A DNA stretch of 5,162 nucleotides from Auritidibacter sp. Marseille-P8566 (lineage in GTDB: Bacteria; Bacteroidota; Bacteroidia; Flavobacteriales; Flavobacteriaceae). The stretch covers positions 1-5,162 of the forward strand of contig CALPQA020000183.1 in the NCBI GenBank assembly GCA_943325595.2. Direction: 5' to 3'. Position numbers and translations under genes: made by a program. Positions 1 through 5,162 of this stretch are shown one piece after another. The notes beneath the pieces were generated by a model. It saw nothing but the letters and a program-made list of their open reading frames with translations. It did no database searches and was not told where the DNA came from. Position 1 is the stretch's first letter; every line of letters starts with the position of its first letter.

Positions 1-93
1 AAGTTTTTTGAAAGAAATTTACAATCCCCTCTTTAACAAACTTTTAAACCAAACAACACTAATTTTATAAGAACTTGCTCCCGTTAGGGTCGG
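1..93 (-). other. Transcribed leader downstream of tandem stable-RNA-type promoters
   Basis: This stretch should be transcribed leftward from the promoter at 94-124 and leaves the window at position 1. It has no start codon with a convincing reading frame. Reading the minus strand it begins CCGACCCTAACGGGAGCAAG, then turns AT-rich with several TTTAAA and GTTTG stretches and ends in CAAAAAACTT. This composition resembles the long untranslated leader ahead of a flavobacterial 16S rRNA gene. The mature RNA itself is not in the window, so the identity of the downstream gene is an inference. A highly expressed protein or polysaccharide operon with a long leader is the main alternative. Confidence 0.4.
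59..82 (-). promoter_or_regulatory. boxA-like antitermination site in the leader
   Basis: On the minus strand the leader contains GGGAGCAAGTTCTTATAAAA, beginning about a dozen bases after the -7 element at 94-101. Its core GTTCTTATAA (65-74) is similar to the GTTCTTTGA-type boxA that I recall in Bacteroidota rRNA leaders, where NusB/NusE binding helps polymerase read through an untranslated RNA operon. The match is imperfect (TATAA replaces TTGA), and no boxB or boxC is evident. Confidence 0.3.
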
Positions 94-124
94 CAAAGAT
101 AACTAATTTTTGAACTCTCACAAA
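94..124 (-). promoter_or_regulatory. Proximal promoter of a tandem pair (leftward)
   Basis: The minus strand reads TTTG (121-124), a 19-base spacer (102-120), then TATCTTTG (94-101). This is an exact match to the Bacteroidota primary sigma consensus of a -33 TTTG and a -7 TAnnTTTG. An A/T-rich, UP-like stretch lies upstream (125-155). Transcription should begin a few bases left of position 94 and run out of the window. It has the same architecture and spacing as the second promoter about 110 bases upstream, as expected for P1/P2 promoters of an rRNA operon. Confidence 0.68.
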
Positions 125-202
125 TTTTTTGATTTTATTTTTGTAAAATCTTTAACCCGTTTTCAGTGTGTCAAATCCGTAATCTCTGTCTCAATGCGGG
201 TG

Positions 203-233
203 CAAAAGTAGAACCTTAATCCGCTTCTGCAAA
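203..233 (-). promoter_or_regulatory. Distal promoter of a tandem pair (leftward)
   Basis: The minus strand reads TTTG (230-233), a 19-base spacer (211-229), then TACTTTTG (203-210), again an exact -33/-7 consensus. It is followed at once by CACCCGCATTGAG. The run TTTGCACCCGC is one I recall at the start of flavobacterial rRNA and tRNA transcripts. An A-rich tract (234-266) lies immediately upstream and could serve as an UP-like element. The gene it serves is to the left of the window. Confidence 0.68.
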
Positions 234-274
234 GCTTTTTTAATGTTATTTTTGATTTAATTTGTAAGTCACTG

Positions 275-356
275 GAGGGTTGATGGTTGTAAGTTGGTGG
301 TCGTTGGTTTTTGGTTGGTGGTTGTTGGTTCTAGGTTGTTGGTTGTTGGGTTGGGG
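275..356. repeat. Degenerate GTTGGTTGTTGG array, left copy
   Basis: This is low-complexity intergenic DNA built of imperfect GTTGGT, GGTTGTTGG and GGTGGTTG units on the plus strand, ending in GGGTTGGGG (348-356). The complementary strand reads as the AACCAACAACC type of filler that I recall between genes in many flavobacteria. A reading frame runs through it on the plus strand, but it is only the product of a simple repeat without stops (Trp, Val, Leu and Gly rich). No function can be assigned. The GG runs could fold into a two-tetrad G-quadruplex. Confidence 0.65.
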
Positions 357-414
357 AAAAATAAATAAATCTAACAAATCAACGATTAAACGAAGAAACA
401 AATCAACTTTTATT

Positions 415-488
415 AACCATATAAGAAATATAAGGGCATTTAAGATTAGCGGTGGAAGTTTTTTGAACCACAAAAGACATGTGAAAAG
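415..488. repeat. Paired AACCA-type interspersed repeat units
   Basis: Two related units lie about 50 bases apart. AACCATATAAGAAATATAAG occupies 415-434, and a unit starting AACCACAAAAGACAT starts at 466. The first fifteen bases agree at twelve positions. Units of this AACCA-TATAAG form are, from memory, frequent in flavobacterial intergenic regions. The AT-rich core (357-487) sits exactly between the two GTTGG arrays, so arrays and core may be one composite element. Both strands carry short open frames here, but their composition is that of the repeat and I do not regard them as genes. Confidence 0.45.
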
Positions 489-556
489 TTGTTGGTTGTT
501 GGTTGGTGGTTGGTGGTTTTATGTTGTAAGTTGTAAGTTCTGGGTTGGGGGATTGT
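488..556. repeat. Degenerate GTTGGTTGGTGG array, right copy
   Basis: This second array has the same orientation and units as the one at 275-356, and it also ends in GGGTTGGGG (542-550). Its most regular part is 501-516, where five GG pairs are separated by one or two bases. The shared ending and orientation suggest that the two arrays derive from one sequence, by duplication or by insertion of the core between them. No gene is visible between here and the structured element that begins near 587. Confidence 0.65.
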
Positions 557-586
557 TACTAAAAAGGTTCTAAGGATTCGGAATGT

Positions 587-735
587 GCTAGCCCGGAGTG
601 CAGCGAAAAGCCCGCAGTGAAAAAAGATAGGTTTTCTTGGACCAAAAGAGCGACCAAAGGAAGCTCCTTTTGGGACGTAGAAAACCAGCTTTTTGAGCGA
701 GGACTTGTAGCGGAAGGCCGAAAATGGCTCCTTGG
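587..735 (+). ncRNA. Structured RNA candidate, Flavo-1-like
   Basis: The ends carry the signature GCTAGCCCGG (588-597) and GGCCGAAAATGGCTCC (717-732). AGCC (590-593) can pair with GGCT (726-729), and CGG (594-596) with CCG (718-720). Inside lies one long arm of nested stems: AAAAAG (621-626) with CTTTTT (689-694), an exact 8-bp stem GGTTTTCT (630-637) with AGAAAACC (679-686), and CCAAAAGAGC (642-651) with GCTCCTTTTGG (663-673, one bulged base). The conserved-looking single-stranded parts GCGAAAAGCCCGCAG and GCGAGGACTTGTAGCGG flank the arm. Conserved short flanks around a variable arm match my recollection of the Flavo-1 RNA motif of Flavobacteria, whose function is unknown. The family name comes from memory, while the base pairing is seen directly. 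The element lies tail to tail with the permease gene, whose stop codon is only about ten bases away. Confidence 0.55.
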
Positions 736-745
736 CAATAAAATA

Positions 746-1981
746 TTAATCGAAACGAATTGCTTTTATCGGAGAAATTTTGGTGATGATGTACGACGGA
801 ATTAATAATATGAGTAAACAAATTAAGATTGTACCGAGGTTTAGCACTAAAATATAACCCCAATCGAGGTAAACTGGCGCTTGATTTACATAGTAATTTT
901 CGGGATTGAGTTTTATAACGCCAAACTGCTGTTGGATTAATAGTAGCCCCACGCCTATTAGGTTGCCCCAGAAGAGTCCTTTTGAAATTAAATAAAATGC
1001 GTTGTAGAGGAATATTTTTCGGACGGCCCAATTGTTTGCGCCCAATGCTTTGAGGATTCCTATCATTTGCACCCTTTCTAGGATGAGCACTAAAAGCGCC
1101 ACGACCATGTTAATTGTGGCGACTGCAATCATGATGATGAGGATGACGATAATGTTGAAATCAAATAATTTAAGCCATTCGAAGATGTAATAATATTTTT
1201 CGACGATGGTTTGGGTGTCGAGTGAAGAACCTGTTTGCTCATATACTTCTTGTCCTTTTTCTTTGATGGTATTGAAATCGTCTACAAAAACTTCGAATGC
1301 ACCAACTTGGTCTGGACTCCATTTATTGATACGTTGCAAATGTCGGATATCACCTATTATATAGGACGCATCAAATTCTTGAAATCCAGAATTGAAAATA
1401 CCGGTAATTTTGAAAACGCGAAGATTTGGTTTTTGATTCGTGTCTTCCTTCATGAAAAAGGTGTTGAATCTATCGCCGACTTTTAGGTTTAATCGGTTGG
1501 CAAGAAATTCAGAAATGAGAACCTCTTCGTTGAGTTGGTTGTTTAAATTTGGTAATTTACCTGCAACCAAATATTCTTTTAGGTTTTCCCATTGGTAATC
1601 TTTACCGACACCTTTGAAGATTATTCCTTCAAAAGCGGTTTCGGTTCTAATAATTCCAGATTTGGTTGCAACGGCCTGAATGTGGTTTATTCCGCTTACA
1701 TTTTTGAATGTTGGATAAAAATCTTGGTGCGTAGAAATAGGTGTTATACTGAGTTGCGACTGATTTTCATCATAATTTGTAATGCTAATGTGCCCATTGA
1801 ATGCGGCTACTTTTTGGCGAATTTTTTGCTGCAAACCAATTCCTGTGGCAATGGAAACAATCATCATAATCATACCAATTGCAATTGCTGCAATCGCAAT
1901 TTTTATAATTGGCGCAGATATACTACTTTTATGGTCTCGAGCAGTGATAAGTCTTTTGGCTATAAAATATTCTAAATTCAA
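746..1981 (-). CDS. FtsX/LolE-family ABC transporter permease
   Basis: This 411-residue inner-membrane permease has the topology of the MacB/LolC/LolE group. One N-terminal membrane helix (about 25-48) is followed by a large periplasmic domain (about 50-270, MacB_PCD type), then three helices (about 275-300, 326-352 and 374-402). The cytoplasmic turn GILKALGANNWAVRKIF (about 308-324) is the usual coupling segment that contacts the ATPase, and the chain ends in the typical SPIKAIRF. The length fits LolC/LolE, which extract lipoproteins from the inner membrane for delivery to LolA. No ATPase or second permease is adjacent, so the substrate is uncertain, and another envelope-export or MacB-like role is possible. 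The start is a TTG at 1979-1981. Upstream the frame has no ATG or GTG before a stop at 2042-2044, and the first internal Met (residue 37) lies inside the first helix. The well-formed promoter at 2029-2058 agrees with this start. The stop is TAA, close to the structured RNA candidate. Confidence 0.9.
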   Translation of the reverse strand: MNLEYFIAKRLITARDHKSSISAPIIKIAIAAIAIGMIMMIVSIATGIGLQQKIRQKVAAFNGHISITNYDENQSQLSITPISTHQDFYPTFKNVSGINHIQAVATKSGIIRTETAFEGIIFKGVGKDYQWENLKEYLVAGKLPNLNNQLNEEVLISEFLANRLNLKVGDRFNTFFMKEDTNQKPNLRVFKITGIFNSGFQEFDASYIIGDIRHLQRINKWSPDQVGAFEVFVDDFNTIKEKGQEVYEQTGSSLDTQTIVEKYYYIFEWLKLFDFNIIVILIIMIAVATINMVVALLVLILERVQMIGILKALGANNWAVRKIFLYNAFYLISKGLFWGNLIGVGLLLIQQQFGVIKLNPENYYVNQAPVYLDWGYILVLNLGTILICLLILLIPSYIITKISPIKAIRFD

Positions 1982-2028
1982 TGGTTTTTGTGATTTGAAA
2001 TTGCTAGGACAGATTGCTTCGCTCGAGT

Positions 2029-2058
2029 CAAAATTACGTTTTTAGAATTTATTTTCAA
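2029..2058 (-). promoter_or_regulatory. Promoter of the FtsX-type permease
   Basis: The minus strand reads TTG (2056-2058, in ACTTGA), a 19-base spacer (2037-2055) and TAATTTTG (2029-2036), which matches the Bacteroidota -7 consensus TAnnTTTG. Transcription would begin near 2022-2025 and leave a 5' leader of roughly 40 bases before the TTG start codon. This supports the short N-terminus of the permease. No equally good promoter for the divergent gene was seen in the same gap; TATTTTTC at 2079-2086 is a weak candidate without a -33 partner. Confidence 0.6.
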
Positions 2059-2133
2059 GTATATAAAGTTAATTTAATTATTTTTCGAACAAATAACATG
2101 ATTCAAAATAACACTGCAACCTATAGACAACTA

Positions 2134-3423
2134 ATGATTTCCAAAAGGAAAAGGCTTCCTTATTTATACCTGGTTGGGATTTCACTCCTGATTTTTTCGT
2201 GTAAACCTGCACAAAAAGGAGTTCGGAATCCGGTTACAACCAATAAAAGCACCGTTATCAATAGCGAGAAAACAAGTCGGTTTAGCACTGGAGCTGATAA
2301 TTATAAAACCTATTTCTCCTTATTAGAGGGGAAAAAAGTGGGGGTTGTCACCAATCAAACGGGAGTTGTTTTGTATGATTCTATTTATATGCTTCCCGAT
2401 TCTGGTGGACTTTCGCACGTTGAAGGTTATGATAGGAAAAAAAGTCATTTGGTAGATTTTTTAGTGAAAAACAAAATCGACATACAAAAAATATATGCTC
2501 CAGAACACGGTTTTCGTGGAACTGCTGATGCCGGAGAACACGTTATTGATGGGAAAGATGTCAAAACAGGAATTCCAATTATTTCACTTTATGGCGAAAA
2601 TAGAAAACCAAAGCCCGAGCAATTAGAAGGAATTGACGTTTTGATTTTTGACTTGCAAGATGTAGGCGCCCGTTTCTATACTTATATCTCTACGTTGCAT
2701 TATATAATGGGGGCTTGCGCCGAAAATAATATTCCGTTGCTTGTTTTAGACAGGCCAAATCCAAATATTTCGATTGTTGACGGCCCTGTTTTAGAGAAAG
2801 AATTTACTAGTTTTGTGGGAATGCATCCAATTCCGTTATTACACGGAATGACCATTGGCGAATACGCCCAAATGATAAATGGTGAAAACTGGTTAAAAGA
2901 TAGCGTTCGTTGCGACTTAAAAATAATTGCTTGTGCTGGTTATAATCGGGAAATGAAATACAGTTTGCCTGAAAAGCCATCGCCTAATTTACCAAACGAC
3001 CAAGCTATAAATCTGTATCCTAGTTTGTGCCTTTTTGAAGGAACCAATGTGAGTGTGGGGCGTGGAACAGAGAAACAATTTCAAATTTACGGTTCGCCGT
3101 ATTTGCCGAAAGGCGATTTTAGTTTTACTCCAATGCCAAATTTTGGAGCAAAAGACCCCGTTTATAATGGAATTGAATGTTACGGTGAAGATTTGACTGC
3201 TATTCCTAAAATAGATAAATTAGAATTGAAATGGTTGCTAAAAGCCTACAATGAAACAGCTGACAAAACGAAATTCTTTACGCCTTTTTTCACAAAATTG
3301 GCAGGAACCAAAAAACTGCAGGAACAAATTGAAGCGGGATTATCGGAAGATGAAATTCGCGAGAGTTGGAAAAACGGATTGCATGATTTTAAGAAACTTC
3401 GAAAACCTTATTTAATTTATTAA
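2134..3423 (+). CDS. namZ: NamZ/DUF1343 exo-beta-N-acetylmuramidase lipoprotein (GH171)
   Basis: This 429-residue protein belongs to the NamZ (YbbC, DUF1343) family. Characterised members remove MurNAc from the non-reducing end of peptidoglycan fragments during cell-wall recycling. The N-terminus is a lipoprotein signal: basic MISKRKR, a hydrophobic core, then LLIFSC with lipid-acceptor Cys23. No acidic export signal follows (CKPAQKG), so I infer a periplasm-facing anchor. Family motifs in order are GKKVGVVTNQTG (66-77), YAPEHGFRGTADAGE (121-135, with a candidate catalytic Glu in PEHG), FDLQDVGARFYTYISTLHY (172-190), LDRPNPN (205-211), FVGMHPIPLLHGMTIGEYA (227-245), PSPNLPND (282-289) and LFEGTNVSVGRGTEKQFQIY (300-319). 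Both the N-terminal Rossmann-like domain and the C-terminal domain are complete. About 20 extra residues (roughly 79-103) sit between NQTG and HLVD. I chose ATG 2134 because it gives a compact signal peptide. ATG 2098 has a better A-rich upstream context and would add 12 residues. No NagZ, amidase or MurNAc kinase gene is near. Confidence 0.9.
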   Translation: MISKRKRLPYLYLVGISLLIFSCKPAQKGVRNPVTTNKSTVINSEKTSRFSTGADNYKTYFSLLEGKKVGVVTNQTGVVLYDSIYMLPDSGGLSHVEGYDRKKSHLVDFLVKNKIDIQKIYAPEHGFRGTADAGEHVIDGKDVKTGIPIISLYGENRKPKPEQLEGIDVLIFDLQDVGARFYTYISTLHYIMGACAENNIPLLVLDRPNPNISIVDGPVLEKEFTSFVGMHPIPLLHGMTIGEYAQMINGENWLKDSVRCDLKIIACAGYNREMKYSLPEKPSPNLPNDQAINLYPSLCLFEGTNVSVGRGTEKQFQIYGSPYLPKGDFSFTPMPNFGAKDPVYNGIECYGEDLTAIPKIDKLELKWLLKAYNETADKTKFFTPFFTKLAGTKKLQEQIEAGLSEDEIRESWKNGLHDFKKLRKPYLIY

Positions 3424-3424
3424 T

Positions 3425-3458
3425 AAAAAAACCTGACTTTAACAAGTCAGGTTTTTTT
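3425..3458. terminator. Bidirectional intrinsic terminator
   Basis: A perfect hairpin has arms ACCTGACTT (3431-3439) and AAGTCAGGT (3444-3452) around the loop TAAC. It is extended by six A-T pairs to 15 bp, and a T run continues to 3460 on the plus strand, with the matching A run on the other side. It begins immediately after the tandem TAA TAA stop of the muramidase gene and lies 20 bases from the stop of the convergent DUF4153 gene, so it can end both transcripts. Confidence 0.9.
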
Positions 3459-3477
3459 TTGATCTATTTGAAATTGA

Positions 3478-5162
3478 TTAGTTTTTTATTTTCACAAGCA
3501 CCACAATTTCATAACTATCGATTGTTTTTTGTTTCCCCTTTTTGGAGCCGTAAACATTGGAATAAATAATTTTCAAATCGTAATTTATTGATTGAATGTT
3601 TTGAAATATGGCTTCATCTGAACCTTCATTATTTAAGAATGCAGAATTTGATTTTATGAAATCAAAAATCTTAACAGGAATAACCTCATTATTAATCGAT
3701 AAATCAAAACCATAATCTTTATCTACAGATTTTAAAGCATACGTTTTATCATCAATTTTAACTGATTCTTTATCATCAATAGAATTATAATTAGATTTTT
3801 CAAATGAAAAGTCAAATCCATTTACAATCGTAATATTGTTTGAATTATAATTTCTATTATAATTCAAATTGGTATTGTTATCTTCCTTTGTTTCATAATT
3901 TGAATGGTATTCGAGTCCAAAAGCTTCCATTATTTGAGAAGAATTTGGTGTTTTATCTTTTTTCAAAAGTACAGTCAACTTATTATCCGTGTAAGGAGTT
4001 AATATTTTTACACCATAATTTTCTTCTAGGAAATCAACGATGCTACTTAGATCTTTTTCCTCCTCGAAGGATAGTTTTTTATTTCCAATAACCTGCATGT
4101 ACTTTTCAAATCTGGAAAGTTGGCTGTGTTTCGAAATTGAATCGGCACTTTGAGGACCTGCAATTGAAAGCAATCCGAACAAACACATACTTATCGGTAT
4201 GAACTTAATTTTAGGTTGTTTTTGGATTATAAAATAGACTACTACAACTGAAAGCCAAATAGACAATAGGAGCACATAATATCTTTCGTGCGTGAACCCG
4301 TATAGATTAACTCGATATAAAATGGCCCAAAATAGAAGTCCTAAAAGGGGCACTAATAAGAAATAAAACCAACGACTAAAAGTGCGCATCCATAGATTTC
4401 CTGTTTCTTTTGCAATAGGATGAATTAAAAGGAAAGATAAGATTCCGAAGATGGCAAAGATCAAAACCAAATACGAAACCCAACCTACAGGTAAAGAAAA
4501 AGTGGCTACAATTTTGGCCTCATAACTAATTAGAATTACCAAATAGATACTTATCAAAGGCATTAACACATATTGAGTGAAGTTTTTTAGCCCTTTTGGA
4601 TAACTAAGATTTATTGGCGCGTCTGGATTATTTGTTTCTGGAACACCTGCTAAAAAGAAAATCGTATTGAAAAGTCCCGCTATAATTATGAATAAATCGC
4701 CGTAAATTTTGTCATAAAAATCAACGTTAAACAATTCATGAACCGCTGTAATAGCAATTGCCAGACCCGCATAAAGTACCAAACTGTATAACGCAGATGT
4801 AATAATTCGGATGAAAAGTTGTTTGTTGAATTCCCAAAATTCTTCTTGATCGTATTTTTTTGGGATAAATCCAGCGAATGAAACCAGCAAGTGTAAGGCA
4901 ATACTAAGCACAAACAATTGAAGTCCTTCTATAAAGGTAATTTTTTCAGATAAGTTGAATACAAATACCACAATTAATCCGCCAAGTATAAAACTTGTTA
5001 CTAGGCGAATCCAATCTTTGGTATTTTTTGATTCAAAATACAAACTAACTGACAGGAATAGAGCCAAACAAAGGGCACTAGAAGTGATAATTTTGATATA
5101 CAACTGCTCAGAAATACCATTAATAGAATCTATCAATAGTAGTGAATAAATTGTTCCTGTGA
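3478..5162 (-). CDS. DUF4153 family multi-pass membrane protein (N-terminus outside window)
   Basis: At least 561 residues are present. Numbering here starts from the TTG codon at 5134-5136. About ten membrane helices fall near 13-34, 43-62, 70-90, 110-134, 145-164, 187-205, 217-238, 253-275, 286-304 and 311-326. A soluble tail of about 220 residues follows, beginning with GPQSADSISKHSQLSRFEKY (327-346). The segment FNTIFFLAGVP (156-166) and the SxxSQLxRxE turn after the last helix are what I associate with DUF4153. The family's function is unknown, and nothing here points to catalysis. The tail holds an Asn-rich linker (about 419-434) that coincides with a perfect inverted repeat in the DNA. 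The TTG at 5136 is unlikely to be the true start: the frame stays open to the window edge (TGTIYSLL precedes it), and that segment reads like the end of a first membrane helix. I therefore treat the gene as 5'-truncated by the window. It converges on the muramidase gene and shares its terminator. Confidence 0.85.
   Translation of the reverse strand, partial: TGTIYSLLLIDSINGISEQLYIKIITSSALCLALFLSVSLYFESKNTKDWIRLVTSFILGGLIVVFVFNLSEKITFIEGLQLFVLSIALHLLVSFAGFIPKKYDQEEFWEFNKQLFIRIITSALYSLVLYAGLAIAITAVHELFNVDFYDKIYGDLFIIIAGLFNTIFFLAGVPETNNPDAPINLSYPKGLKNFTQYVLMPLISIYLVILISYEAKIVATFSLPVGWVSYLVLIFAIFGILSFLLIHPIAKETGNLWMRTFSRWFYFLLVPLLGLLFWAILYRVNLYGFTHERYYVLLLSIWLSVVVVYFIIQKQPKIKFIPISMCLFGLLSIAGPQSADSISKHSQLSRFEKYMQVIGNKKLSFEEEKDLSSIVDFLEENYGVKILTPYTDNKLTVLLKKDKTPNSSQIMEAFGLEYHSNYETKEDNNTNLNYNRNYNSNNITIVNGFDFSFEKSNYNSIDDKESVKIDDKTYALKSVDKDYGFDLSINNEVIPVKIFDFIKSNSAFLNNEGSDEAIFQNIQSINYDLKIIYSNVYGSKKGKQKTIDSYEIVVLVKIKN
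3839..3868. repeat. Perfect 13-bp inverted repeat inside the DUF4153 gene
   Basis: TTTGAATTATAAT (3839-3851) and ATTATAATTCAAA (3856-3868) are exact reverse complements around the 4-base loop TTCT. A further GAATTATAAT occurs at 3782-3791. The palindrome encodes part of the Asn/Tyr-rich linker of the membrane protein, a segment likely to tolerate sequence change. It may be a chance product of AT-rich Asn/Tyr codons, a slippage-derived expansion, or a protein-binding palindrome. It is too AT-rich and lacks the T tract needed for a terminator. Confidence 0.6.

Noticed and set aside
1..240. tRNA or mature 16S rRNA within the left edge
   Set aside because: No cloverleaf with a TTCGA-type T-arm and no recognisable 16S 5' sequence was seen on either strand. 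Only promoters and leader are present.
246..473. Minus-strand open frame (75 codons) with a hydrophobic start and an Asn/Gln/Pro-rich tail
   Set aside because: The tail is the complement of the repeat array, and the hydrophobic part is the AT-rich core. There is no promoter or conserved feature to support a real gene.
280..573. Plus-strand open frame through the GTTGG arrays (97 codons)
   Set aside because: The product is Trp/Val/Leu/Gly repeat translated from simple-sequence DNA, with no domain or homologue-like feature. It spans both arrays and the core.
617..805. Short plus-strand frame inside the structured RNA element
   Set aside because: It covers the hairpin arm and runs antisense into the permease. 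The base pairing explains the sequence better than coding does.
588..1031. Minus-strand open frame of 147 codons overlapping the RNA element and the end of the permease gene
   Set aside because: It is out of frame with the well-supported permease and has an Arg/Ser/Phe-rich composition typical of a shadow frame.
2079..2086. TATTTTTC as the promoter of the muramidase gene
   Set aside because: The last base of the -7 element is wrong, and no -33 TTTG/TTG lies 17-23 bases upstream.
2014..2133. N-terminal extension of the muramidase to a TTG at 2014
   Set aside because: It would place about 40 polar and mixed residues before the lipoprotein signal peptide and would overlap the permease promoter and leader.
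3840..4091. Plus-strand open frame antisense to the DUF4153 gene
   Set aside because: It is a shadow of the long membrane-protein frame, with no start context or recognisable feature.

Overview
The window looks like an AT-rich chromosome segment from the phylum Bacteroidota, most likely family Flavobacteriaceae (Flavobacterium-like). The reasons are the protein sequences, promoters of the form TTTG-N19-TAnnTTTG, the absence of Shine-Dalgarno sites, and interspersed elements that I recall from flavobacterial genomes. This placement rests on recognition and was not checked by a search.

Layout, left to right. Positions 1-240 hold no gene. They carry two tandem minus-strand promoters of near-consensus Bacteroidota type, followed by a leader with a boxA-like stretch. 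They fire leftward out of the window, and their form suggests a stable-RNA (probably rRNA) operon just beyond position 1. Positions 275-556 are intergenic repeat DNA: two GGTT/GTTGG-rich arrays around an AT-rich core. Positions 587-735 form a long nested hairpin that resembles a flavobacterial non-coding RNA family (Flavo-1-like). Positions 746-1981 (minus) encode an FtsX/LolE-type ABC transporter permease with a TTG start and a recognisable promoter. Positions 2134-3423 (plus), divergent from the permease, encode a lipoprotein of the NamZ/DUF1343 family (exo-beta-N-acetylmuramidase, GH171). A strong bidirectional terminator at 3425-3458 separates it from a convergent multi-pass membrane protein of the DUF4153 type (3478 to the right edge, minus), whose N-terminus lies outside the window.

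All three protein genes act at the cell envelope: one is probably in lipoprotein or envelope transport, one in peptidoglycan recycling, and one is a membrane protein of unknown role. Each seems to be its own transcription unit, so a shared pathway is not shown. I found no CRISPR array, tRNA, transposase, toxin-antitoxin pair or defence system. The most rewarding parts are non-coding: the tandem promoters, the structured RNA candidate and the repeat island between them.
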